Shown here: positions 1 to 6,598 of the stretch, one piece after another
How the letters are laid out: each line of letters starts with the position of its first letter
How positions within the stretch are numbered: the first letter of the stretch is position 1
Assembly (NCBI GenBank): GCA_949841235.1
Contig: CATKZA010000086.1
Coordinates: 1 to 7,134 of the forward strand
Direction: 5' to 3'
DNA: 7,134 bases
Origin: an uncultured Clostridiaceae bacterium
Lineage (GTDB): Bacteria > Bacillota > Clostridia > Lachnospirales > Lachnospiraceae
The notes under the pieces: model-generated
The model's input: the letters and a program-made list of their open reading frames with translations, nothing else
Databases searched by the model: none
What the model was told of the DNA's origin: nothing
Program-made: the position numbers and the translations under genes

Positions 1-236
1 TTAACAGTCGTTCCATCTTTCAAAGTGGTTGTGGATTTATCCTTTGCAACCTCTTTTACCTCTGGATAGTAGTCATTGAATCGGCTCTGGAATTCCTCAT
101 TCCAACACCAGATATTCAATGTCTTTCCTCCGTCGCCGCCTTCCTCCTTCTTGCTGGAAGGAGAACTTCCGCAGCCTGACAGTGTAGTTGCCATCAGGGC
201 AGAAACAAGTGCCAAGCTAAGTAACTTTTTTTTCAT
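1..236 (-). CDS. Sugar ABC transporter substrate-binding lipoprotein (5' part only)
   Basis: This is the first 78 codons of a minus-strand gene that runs off the left edge. The start ATG (236-234) follows an AGGAGGT ribosome binding site at 251-245 with 9-nt spacing. Residues 1-21 form a lipoprotein signal peptide: a KKK n-region, a hydrophobic core LLSLALVSALMA, and the lipobox LSGC with the lipidated Cys at position 22. A Ser/Lys/Glu/Gly-rich linker (about 23-37) follows, then KTLNIWCWNEEFQSRFNDYYP, which looks like the first beta strand and helix of a family 1 extracellular solute-binding protein for carbohydrates. The mature protein would be anchored on the outer face of the membrane and deliver an oligosaccharide to an ABC permease, whose genes presumably lie further left. 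Its place just downstream of a GH94 gene on the same strand suggests a beta-gluco-disaccharide or oligosaccharide ligand (inference). Lipoprotein status is well supported; ligand identity is unknown. Confidence 0.85.
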   Translation of the reverse strand, partial: MKKKLLSLALVSALMATTLSGCGSSPSSKKEEGGDGGKTLNIWCWNEEFQSRFNDYYPEVKEVAKDKSTTTLKDGTTV

Positions 237-244
237 AACTTTTT

Positions 245-251
245 ACCTCCT
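245..251 (-). promoter_or_regulatory. Ribosome binding site of the binding-protein gene
   Basis: AGGAGGT on the minus strand lies 9 nt before the ATG at 236. It is a near-perfect Shine-Dalgarno and fixes the start of the lipoprotein, in agreement with the signal peptide beginning at that codon. Confidence 0.85.
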
Positions 252-324
252 ATATAAATTTTTTTTTTCTGGATATAAAACTTCTCCAGTAGGTTACTTC
301 AATTTTATAATTCAAGCATCTAAT

Positions 325-354
325 AATATATAAAAATAATAACAATAATGTCAA
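325..354 (-). promoter_or_regulatory. Sigma-A-type promoter of the binding-protein gene
   Basis: On the minus strand the -35 box is a perfect TTGACA (354-349). The -10 box is TATATT (330-325), 5 of 6 matches, with an 18-bp spacer. Transcription would start near 318, leaving a leader of about 80 nt that contains an A10 run (268-259). The binding-protein gene can therefore be expressed on its own as well as by any read-through from the upstream phosphorylase gene. The -35 box lies inside an inverted repeat (348-365). Confidence 0.6.
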
Positions 355-365
355 ATCAATGACAT
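348..365. repeat. Inverted repeat ATGTCA-N6-TGACAT over the -35 box
   Basis: Two perfect 6-bp arms, ATGTCA (348-353) and TGACAT (360-365), are separated by AATCAA. The left arm overlaps the -35 box of the minus-strand promoter at 325-354. It may be an operator for a repressor of the binding-protein gene. Alternatively, on the minus-strand transcript it is a short stem followed by a T-rich stretch and could help terminate the upstream phosphorylase message. The sequence alone does not decide between these. Confidence 0.4.
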
Positions 366-370
366 AATGC

Positions 371-394
371 TAGGGCAAAATACCTTTTGACCTA
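371..394 (-). terminator. Stem-loop just after the 804-aa phosphorylase gene
   Basis: The arms 371-380 and 385-394 pair over 10 positions with a single mismatch (375/390) around a 4-nt loop (TACC on the plus strand). It begins 3 nt after the stop codon of the phosphorylase gene. No clear U run follows directly, so it is a weak intrinsic terminator or a 3'-end-protecting hairpin. Together with the stem at 348-365 it could give partial read-through into the binding-protein gene. Confidence 0.35.
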
Positions 395-397
395 ACA

Positions 398-2812
398 TCA
401 TGAGATGTAAAGTTCAATGTCATTTTCTTTTTTCATCAAGTTTTCAGGAATATAGTTTTCCTCCATCTCCCTGCCATTTACAACAAGCCTCTTGAAGCCG
501 GATTCCACATGTCCTGGATTCCTCACCTTAATGTGCAGATGTTTATCCCTGAAATCTTTTTCTATTTCAAAATACTCCCACTCTTTTGGAATAGAGGGTG
601 AAATGCGAAGACCGTAAAAATCAGGACGCATGCCCAGGATCCCCTCAACGCACGACACCATGACAGTAGAAGCCGTTCCTGTAAGCCAATGCACATGGGA
701 ACGCCCGAAGTGAGGGCTGTCCTTCCCCTCCGTAAACTGTCCATAGCAATACGGTTCCAGTTTGCGAATCTCCGCTCTGTCATTTTGGGCTGACGGAGCG
801 TTTTCCATAAAGTATTGGAAGGCTCTCTCTCCATGTCCCCGCAGAGCTTCTGCAAGAATGATCCACCCCTGTGACTGGGAAAAGATTCCAGCATTTTCCT
901 TTACCCCTGCATTGTATATTACGGCAAGCGCCCCTTCAAAGGCATTTTCATGGTAGGGCGGATCCATCAGAACCAGGCCGTACTCCGTATTGAGACGCTG
1001 ATATACCATGTCCAATGCCAAATCTGCCTGCTCATCTGAAGCCAAGCCGCTGATGACTGCCCAGCTCTGGGGATTCAGCCACATATTAGCTTCTGGCTGC
1101 GTGCGCTTCCCAATAATTTCTCCCCGTTCCGTAAAGCCCCGGATAAAGCGATCCTCGTCCCAGCACAATTCCTGTATGCGCTTTTCCGTTTCCCTCTGAA
1201 TATCCGTCAGACGCTTGCTGTATTCTTCATCTTCTTTATATTCAGCAAATCTTTTCAAGACAGAGAGGGCATAGTAAAATTGAAAAGCCACAAAGGAAGA
1301 CTCTCCTTTCTTGCCAAGCCTGAGGCAGTCATTCCAATCTGCATACAGTCCTGCCGGCATGCCATGATTTCCCAGATGATTCATGGAAAATTCCACCGCT
1401 TTCTTTAAGTGTTCATATACAGTGCCTTCTCCTTGATTTGCAAAAGGGATTACCTCATCAAGAAAGGGGAGGTCTCCTGATTCGGAAATATATTTGTAAA
1501 TCGTGGGAAACAGCCAGAGCGCATCGTCCGCACGATATTCAGGATGCCCCGTCTCCTCCACATAGGAAGCGTCTTCCGGCGTGTTCTCATGTCCCGGATT
1601 GTGAGTAAACTTTACCAGGGGCAGTCCGGCACCGTGATGCACCTGGGCGGAAAGCATGAATCGAATTTTTTCCACCGCCATTTCCGGTGCCAGATGAATG
1701 ATTCCCTGAATATCCTGTACCGTATCCCGGTACCCGTATCCGTTTCTCAACCCGCAGTAAATAAAGGAAGCCGCCCGGGACCAGATAAATGTCATGAAAC
1801 AGTTGTACGCATTCCATGTGTTCACCATGGTGTCAAACTCTGCGCTGGGCGTTTTAACCTGAAAATGAGATAATTTTCCATGCCAATATGAGATCAATGC
1901 CTCTAGTTCTTCCCTGCATTTGAACTCCGGATTTTTATAACGGCTTAATATCTCGCCTGCCTCCGCATCGCACTTCATTCCCAGAATAAATGCCAGGTTT
2001 TTTGTTTCCCCCGGAGCAAGGGCAATGGATGCCGAAAGAGCGCCGCAGCCATTCTCATTATAACTCAAATCTCCGTTTAGTTTTCCGTTAATTATTCCCA
2101 TCGGGTTTTCGTACCCGTGATACCTTCCCAGAAACCCTTCCCTGTCCCCGCAATAAGAAGATACTTCCACGCCTTCCATGCCTAAGAAACGCTCTGTGGT
2201 TTTCTTGCCGTCCACCTCTTTTCCTTCCCCTATTTTATCCAGATTGCCGTGAATGATCTGGCAGATCCGATTCCCTCGGAACTCTGTTCTGGTAATAAAC
2301 TGGGAATATTGCAGGTTCACCTGATCCTGTTCATAATTTCCATGATTGGTAAATTCCGCATATCCTGTAACGGTCAGTTCCCTTTCTTCCTGGGAATCAT
2401 TTGTCAGGGCGATATTCCATACCTCGTAGCTCTCGTCCAGAGGCACATAATACAGCGTGTCGGAATGTATCCCCTGATAGTCAGCAGATATTTTGGTATA
2501 TCCCGTGCCATGACGGCATTCGCTTTGATATTCTGATAAGTCCCTGCCCACAGGCTGCCAGGATGCGGACCAGTAATCTTTGCTTTTCTGATCCCTAATG
2601 TAAATATAGCGTCCGGGCTGGTCAGAACCATTAAAGATATAGCGCAGGATCCGTCCATTCGCTCCTGACTTTACAAAGCTATATCCTCCGGCATTATTGG
2701 AAACCAACGCTCCATACTCGGGGGAGCCGAGATAATTTGCCCAGGGAGCCGGCGTATCCGGCCGATCAATTACATACTCCCGCTTTTCTTCATCGAAATA
2801 ACCATATCTCAT
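398..2812 (-). CDS. GH94 phosphorylase, cellobiose/chitobiose phosphorylase-like
   Basis: Cytoplasmic inverting glycoside phosphorylase of 804 residues with no signal peptide. Characterised relatives cleave a beta-linked disaccharide with phosphate to alpha-sugar 1-phosphate plus a free sugar. Expected fold order: N-terminal beta-sandwich (about 1-270), helical linker, (alpha/alpha)6 barrel (about 310-720), C-terminal jelly roll. The N-terminus MRYGYFDEEKREYVIDRPDTP..W.NYLG matches the start of Clostridium cellobiose phosphorylase as I recall it, and the length (about 811 there) agrees. Visible motifs: YRD (361-363), sugar binding; ADWNDC (491-496), whose second Asp, D495, should be the general acid; KENAGIF (638-644); WLTGT (709-713), phosphate site. 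The usual His after ENAGIFx is Gln (Q646). A start at 2824 is possible, but GAGG 6 nt before the ATG at 2812 and the family N-terminus favour 2812. It is divergent from the AraC-type gene. GH94 membership is near certain; the substrate (cellobiose, chitobiose or another) is not determined. Confidence 0.93.
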   Translation of the reverse strand: MRYGYFDEEKREYVIDRPDTPAPWANYLGSPEYGALVSNNAGGYSFVKSGANGRILRYIFNGSDQPGRYIYIRDQKSKDYWSASWQPVGRDLSEYQSECRHGTGYTKISADYQGIHSDTLYYVPLDESYEVWNIALTNDSQEERELTVTGYAEFTNHGNYEQDQVNLQYSQFITRTEFRGNRICQIIHGNLDKIGEGKEVDGKKTTERFLGMEGVEVSSYCGDREGFLGRYHGYENPMGIINGKLNGDLSYNENGCGALSASIALAPGETKNLAFILGMKCDAEAGEILSRYKNPEFKCREELEALISYWHGKLSHFQVKTPSAEFDTMVNTWNAYNCFMTFIWSRAASFIYCGLRNGYGYRDTVQDIQGIIHLAPEMAVEKIRFMLSAQVHHGAGLPLVKFTHNPGHENTPEDASYVEETGHPEYRADDALWLFPTIYKYISESGDLPFLDEVIPFANQGEGTVYEHLKKAVEFSMNHLGNHGMPAGLYADWNDCLRLGKKGESSFVAFQFYYALSVLKRFAEYKEDEEYSKRLTDIQRETEKRIQELCWDEDRFIRGFTERGEIIGKRTQPEANMWLNPQSWAVISGLASDEQADLALDMVYQRLNTEYGLVLMDPPYHENAFEGALAVIYNAGVKENAGIFSQSQGWIILAEALRGHGERAFQYFMENAPSAQNDRAEIRKLEPYCYGQFTEGKDSPHFGRSHVHWLTGTASTVMVSCVEGILGMRPDFYGLRISPSIPKEWEYFEIEKDFRDKHLHIKVRNPGHVESGFKRLVVNGREMEENYIPENLMKKENDIELYIS

Positions 2813-2887
2813 AATCAACCTCATTTCTGCGCTGCCTTCTTATTATGTGGCTAAAGTTCTGCGGCCCTCCACACGGCATTGCAATTT

Positions 2888-2915
2888 ATTATAGTAAATA
2901 CGATTCATTGTACAA
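2888..2915 (-). promoter_or_regulatory. Promoter of the 804-aa GH94 phosphorylase gene
   Basis: On the minus strand there is a perfect -10 TATAAT (2893-2888) with TTGTAC (2915-2910) 16 bp upstream as a poor -35. A poor -35 beside a perfect -10 is common where an AraC-type activator is needed. The predicted start of transcription is near 2881, giving a leader of about 70 nt. The -35 coincides with the 8-bp palindrome TTGTACAA (2908-2915). Confidence 0.55.
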
Positions 2916-2943
2916 TCCATCCAAATGTTTCTATATTAAAATG

Positions 2944-2973
2944 TGTACAAATATATAAAAATCATGCTATAAT
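2944..2973 (+). promoter_or_regulatory. Promoter of the AraC-type regulator gene
   Basis: An extended -10, TGC-TATAAT (2965-2973), is a full consensus match. TGTACA (2944-2949) lies 18 bp upstream as a weak -35 (4 of 6). Transcription would begin near 2980, about 57 nt before the ATG at 3037. The -35 overlaps the second TGTACAA copy, so the regulator may control its own gene. Confidence 0.6.
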
Positions 2974-3036
2974 ATTAACTAAAGAAGAAAATGAGATTTT
3001 TACTTATGCTATATTTAAGATGAGAAAGGAAAAAAT

Positions 3037-3777
3037 ATGAATTTAAGGGAAGAATGGTATCAGTCGGAAATACAGAAGGCGGAAGAATGCATTGCGCACC
3101 GCCCACTTGAAGAGGAGTATTCTTTTTATCAGGCAGTCAGCTCCGGAGACATGAACTATGTGCAGGCGAATTGCAAACAAAACACATTTACGCTCCAGGA
3201 AGGCATGGGAACCCTTTCAACGAATCCTTTGACAAATATGAAATATCATTTTGTTGTCACAACTGCCATGATTACAAGACGCTGCGTAGAGGCGGGCATG
3301 GAATTAGAACAGGCATATCGGCTCAGTGATTTTTATATTCTAAAAATGGATGCCTGCCAAAACATCGATTCGATTTCCCGTCTACACGAAGATATGGTAC
3401 TCAATTATACAGGTAAAATGCTGCTGCTGAAAAAAAGTTCCATCATATCCAAGCCTATAGTCCTATGCATTGATTATATTTATAACAACCTGAACTCTAG
3501 GATTACCATAAAAAATCTTTCAGAATATACAGAACTGTCTTCCAGTTATCTCTCCCGGCTTTTCAAAAAGGAGCTGGGGGTTTCCATCAGTGATTACATT
3601 ATAGAAAAAAAGATAGAAAAAGCCCAGCATCTGCTAAAATACTCTGACTATAGTCTGATAGAAATCGCCAACTACCTTGCCTTTTCCTCTCAAAGCCATT
3701 TCATACAAACCTTTAAGGCATCTCTCGGGATGACGCCGAAGAAATACCGCGACCAGTATTACCGAACCTCATGGTAA
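3037..3777 (+). CDS. AraC-family transcriptional regulator
   Basis: DNA-binding regulator of 246 residues. The C-terminal AraC/XylS domain (about 140-242) has two helix-turn-helix motifs: TIKNLSEYTELSSSYLSRLF (157-176) with KKELG after it, and SLIEIANYLAFSSQSHFIQTF (206-226) followed by GMTPKKYR (231-238), the family signature ending. Residues 1-135 carry no cupin-like HxH arm that I can see. They resemble a mostly helical domain with YSFYQAVSSGD (28-38), GMGTLSTNPLTNMKYHFVVTTAMITRRCVEAGM (56-88) and AYRLSDFYILKMD (93-105), a style I associate with Clostridia AraC-type proteins of unknown ligand. The start is supported by AAAGGA (3025-3030), 6 nt before the ATG. It lies between two GH94 genes, divergent from one and convergent with the other, so it is probably the local regulator of beta-glucoside phosphorolysis. 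Family assignment is firm; inducer and targets are inferred. Confidence 0.93.
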   Translation: MNLREEWYQSEIQKAEECIAHRPLEEEYSFYQAVSSGDMNYVQANCKQNTFTLQEGMGTLSTNPLTNMKYHFVVTTAMITRRCVEAGMELEQAYRLSDFYILKMDACQNIDSISRLHEDMVLNYTGKMLLLKKSSIISKPIVLCIDYIYNNLNSRITIKNLSEYTELSSSYLSRLFKKELGVSISDYIIEKKIEKAQHLLKYSDYSLIEIANYLAFSSQSHFIQTFKASLGMTPKKYRDQYYRTSW

Positions 3778-3785
3778 AAGATAAA

Positions 3786-3811
3786 GCGGGACGCATCATT
3801 CTGCATCCCGC
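3786..3811 (-). terminator. Terminator hairpin in the convergent gap
   Basis: Arms GCGGGACGCA (3786-3795) and TGCATCCCGC (3802-3811) pair over 10 positions with one mismatch around a 6-nt loop. Read on the minus strand, the stem is followed by TTTATCTTTT, so it best fits termination of the 899-residue phosphorylase message, whose stop is about 40 nt upstream. On the plus strand it begins 8 nt after the AraC-type stop codon but is followed by ATTAAAGAAGG, so it would be a weaker terminator in that direction. A smaller bulged stem (about 3818-3837) lies beside it. Confidence 0.7.
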
Positions 3812-3852
3812 ATTAAAGAAGGAGTTTTCAAACCTTCGGAACCATCTTGCTA

Positions 3853-6552
3853 TCAGCCCAATTTGATTTCTATTCTATGTACGGTATTGGGCAAAGCGGC
3901 AATCTCATTTTTAGCAAGGCAAACGCCATCACCATATTGGGCCAGCTCCTTTTCCCCGTCACACACTGCGCTTATCACCTGATACTCCCCATAGGTAAGT
4001 TTTTCAGGATTATGAATGCGAATATCGAAATCCCTTTCTGCAAACTGCAGCCGAATTCCTGCATATCCCTCAGAATCAAACTGTTCCTTGAGCAGCTTGG
4101 GGCAAATTACCATATCTCCAATATTTCCCTTTACGCCGAATACTTCTGTAATAAATGTCAGCATGTACCAGCTGGCAGCTCCGGTAAGGTAATGATATAA
4201 GCCCCTGCCCTCGCCATTGAAATACTCCGGTATTCCGGGATATATTTTGCTCACCTCAAAATCAAGGGCAGTATCTGCCAACGTCTGCAGTGCCTTATAT
4301 CCCTCTTTCACAAAGCCCCTTTTATATAATGCATTGGCATACATAACCGTCATATGGGAAAATACTGCTCCATTTTCCTTTTCTCCATAGGCAAAGCTGA
4401 ACATTCTGCCTAAATTAAATTTCTGCTCATGGAAATCCGTATTTAGCCGGTATCCGCCAATTTCCTTTTTATACAAATAGCGATCTGCGCTTTTGCAGAT
4501 TTTTGCTACCTGGTCATTTTTCGCCGTATTGCTCATGATGGCAAAAACCTGACCCGTGAGCATCATTCTCACGCCGTCTTCAAAATAACCTTCTACCTGC
4601 TCCCCATCATTATCATAATAGCTGTTAAACCAGCCTTCCTCCTTCTCTGAATGAATCCACTCCGAACTGCGGATATGGGACTGCATCCATGCCGCCTTTG
4701 TCCGCAGATTCTGGCTGAGCTGCGCAAGGGGAATTTGCACGGTTTTCCCGCTTACCGTATTCCCGCACAGCTGGCAGTATTTTATAAGAATCTCTCTTTT
4801 TTCGGCAATGTCATTATATATCGCATCCCCTTCCTCCAGAAGAACCTTTGCTTCCTCCAGCAATTCTACCTGCTCCCATCCATAGCGATCCCTTAATACA
4901 TCAAGGAGATCCGCTAGCTGCATGAGATTTCCTGCATAGGCACAGGTAAATGCCACGCTTTCCCCATGCTCTTCCGCCATGTCCAGCGCATCATTCCAAT
5001 CTGCGCCGCGAAGCCTGATATGATTGTGCCTCCCCACTTCATAAAATGCGCACAAATGCTGCAAAAGCAAGTGCTCTAAAACGCTTCCCTCATACAATTT
5101 GCCATCAGTGCATTTCTGTCGGGTGCCGCTCTGAACATCCCAGGAACGGTCCAGGCTTCTGCCCCGATCCATCTGCTCGTCCTTGAAATAATAAATCTTT
5201 TCTTTTAGTATTTCGATATCGCCTGTCTGGTCGATATACAGTTTCGTAGTCATAAATGGCCATACGCCATGATCCATCCAAACACGGGCAATGCCGTTTC
5301 TGTCAGCAACAAATTCCCCTTGCTTTTCGCCTATTATGGTAGCGTTTGTACCGTCTATCCTGACCCCGTTGTAATTATCAAGAATCATCTGACGCACGCC
5401 GCCCGGATCCATGATCAGAAGGGAGAGGCAATCCTGCCATAAATCACGCCATCCCCTTCCGCCTCTTCCATAATCGTGATGAGGCAGGAAAGAACAGCCA
5501 TACAGCCTCCGCAATATAGGCTGGAAGCTCACCCAGCGCATATAATTATCAAAGCTGGCATCTCCTGTATCATATCTGACATTGACTTTCTTCTGCCAGT
5601 ATTCTTTCGCTTCCTGCAACGCTTTTTTGACATTCTCCTCATTATTAAAATCAGAAAGAATCCCATCAATTTCCTGTTCATCTTCAGTGATTCCCATAAT
5701 GATTGTAAAAGATGCGCTCTCTTCTGAATCCAGCGTGATTTCAGAAAAGCGAATGCCTCCCAGTGCTTCTTTTCCCTTGATGCAGTTCCCGGAAGGAATC
5801 CCTTTCTCGTTATTTATAATCTTGCGGGGATGGGTGTAACTTCCGCCCTCGCCAATATATTCTTCCGCCACCGGATAGAAATCCTCTGGCTTTTCTCCCG
5901 TTCCGGTCACGCCGCAGACAAAATACGTCAGGTTATTTTTTTGATGTCCCCGCTCATCAAAGGATAACGTAGGCTTTACATATACGCCATATTCTGTCGT
6001 TCTGATCTCGTTCAGCAGGGAGGTGACATGCCTGTGATCCCTGATGTTATCCGCACTCCTTCCATAAATTGGAATGGCCGCTGTCGGGACGATTTTTTGC
6101 TTCATCCTTCCCCGGTTAATCAGCTCCACCTGCATGATCTCCACGTTGTGATTCAGGGGTACGAAGGAGGTCACTTTTGCCGCTATCTGGCTTTTCTTCC
6201 ATTGCCTTGTCACAGACTGCCACATAAGCCCTGCTTCCAATACGCTATGATCTTGAAGTTCCGTATGCTTTCTGACCTCCGCTTCCGCAGAAGAGCCTAC
6301 GGCTGACCATGCTCCCATATTCTCCAGATAGCACCAGAAATTTCTTCCTGAACGGTTATTGTGGAGATTTTCTGAACTGACAGGCTCCATCAGAAAGGCA
6401 TTTTGGGTAATCTTGATATCCCCTCCTAAGTTCGGAGTAAGAGAACTTTTTATGCCGCCTTCCCCGGCAATGGGAAAATATAGGTAGCTATAGTTTTCCG
6501 GCTGCTCCAAGCAAAAACTTCCATCTCCATCCAAAAAAATGATTTTTTCCAT
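3853..6552 (-). CDS. GH94 phosphorylase, laminaribiose phosphorylase-like branch
   Basis: Second cytoplasmic GH94 enzyme, 899 residues, without a signal peptide. Motifs in order: RGGRGWRDLWQD (363-374), with the RD pair for sugar binding and R363 likely for phosphate; RGADWNDALDMA (515-526), whose second DWND Asp, D521, should be the general acid; GWFNSYYDNDGEQVEGYFEDGVRMMLTGQ (640-668); KENGAVFSH (725-733), keeping the phosphate-site His; GIPEYFN (773-779); YLTGAASW (788-795). The barrel is longer than in the 804-residue neighbour because of a charged helical insert (about 560-640). Length near 900 and these motifs fit the laminaribiose/beta-1,3-oligoglucan phosphorylase group better than cellobiose phosphorylases (from memory). 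Products would be glucose 1-phosphate plus glucose or a shortened oligosaccharide. The ATG at 6552 is preferred because GAGG lies 6 nt upstream; the in-frame ATG at 6564 has no ribosome binding site. The gene follows a chemoreceptor gene by 46 nt. The GH94 call is firm, the linkage preference tentative. Confidence 0.92.
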   Translation of the reverse strand: MEKIIFLDGDGSFCLEQPENYSYLYFPIAGEGGIKSSLTPNLGGDIKITQNAFLMEPVSSENLHNNRSGRNFWCYLENMGAWSAVGSSAEAEVRKHTELQDHSVLEAGLMWQSVTRQWKKSQIAAKVTSFVPLNHNVEIMQVELINRGRMKQKIVPTAAIPIYGRSADNIRDHRHVTSLLNEIRTTEYGVYVKPTLSFDERGHQKNNLTYFVCGVTGTGEKPEDFYPVAEEYIGEGGSYTHPRKIINNEKGIPSGNCIKGKEALGGIRFSEITLDSEESASFTIIMGITEDEQEIDGILSDFNNEENVKKALQEAKEYWQKKVNVRYDTGDASFDNYMRWVSFQPILRRLYGCSFLPHHDYGRGGRGWRDLWQDCLSLLIMDPGGVRQMILDNYNGVRIDGTNATIIGEKQGEFVADRNGIARVWMDHGVWPFMTTKLYIDQTGDIEILKEKIYYFKDEQMDRGRSLDRSWDVQSGTRQKCTDGKLYEGSVLEHLLLQHLCAFYEVGRHNHIRLRGADWNDALDMAEEHGESVAFTCAYAGNLMQLADLLDVLRDRYGWEQVELLEEAKVLLEEGDAIYNDIAEKREILIKYCQLCGNTVSGKTVQIPLAQLSQNLRTKAAWMQSHIRSSEWIHSEKEEGWFNSYYDNDGEQVEGYFEDGVRMMLTGQVFAIMSNTAKNDQVAKICKSADRYLYKKEIGGYRLNTDFHEQKFNLGRMFSFAYGEKENGAVFSHMTVMYANALYKRGFVKEGYKALQTLADTALDFEVSKIYPGIPEYFNGEGRGLYHYLTGAASWYMLTFITEVFGVKGNIGDMVICPKLLKEQFDSEGYAGIRLQFAERDFDIRIHNPEKLTYGEYQVISAVCDGEKELAQYGDGVCLAKNEIAALPNTVHRIEIKLG

Positions 6553-6569
6553 AGTAATCCTCATTTCTG

Positions 6570-6589
6570 CAACAGCATTTATGCTGTTG
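6570..6589. repeat. Perfect 9-bp inverted repeat between chemoreceptor and GH94 genes
   Basis: The arms CAACAGCAT (6570-6578) and ATGCTGTTG (6581-6589) are perfectly complementary around a 2-bp centre. The element lies 9 nt after the chemoreceptor stop codon and ends 7 nt before the GAGG ribosome binding site of the GH94 gene. In the direction of these genes no U run follows, so it is not a normal terminator for them. It could be an operator or a leader hairpin that tunes expression between the two genes. In the opposite direction it is followed by GCTTTTTG and would terminate plus-strand (antisense) transcription. Confidence 0.6.
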
Positions 6590-6598
6590 GCTTTTTGA

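Larger units (their letters stand above)
2813..3036. other. Divergent intergenic control region
   Basis: These 224 bp separate the minus-strand phosphorylase from the plus-strand AraC-type gene. They hold a promoter for each direction and two copies of TGTACAA (2909-2915 and 2944-2950) 35 bp apart, each overlapping a -35 region. The rest is AT-rich, apart from a GC-richer leader of the phosphorylase message (about 2830-2880). I see no small gene and no riboswitch signature. Confidence 0.7.

Noticed and set aside
76..333. Plus-strand open frame of 85 residues at the left end
   Set aside because: It lies antisense to the lipoprotein gene and its leader, has no ribosome binding site, and its composition follows the poly-T leader. 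The minus-strand reading has a full signal peptide and ribosome binding site.
562..894. Minus-strand 110-residue frame inside the 804-aa GH94 gene
   Set aside because: It is an out-of-frame shadow on the same strand; the GH94 reading frame covers it with clear family motifs.
1544..1873. Plus-strand 109-residue frame inside the 804-aa GH94 gene
   Set aside because: It is antisense to conserved catalytic-domain sequence, with no start signals and no recognisable protein features.
2813..2887. Possible riboswitch or leader peptide before the 804-aa GH94 gene
   Set aside because: The leader is about 70 nt, shows only weak pairing such as TGTGG/CCACA, and has no terminator hairpin or recognised aptamer motif.
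3847..4200. Plus-strand 117-residue frame after the AraC-type gene
   Set aside because: It is antisense to the C-terminal part of the 899-aa GH94 gene, has no ribosome binding site, and follows a terminator hairpin.
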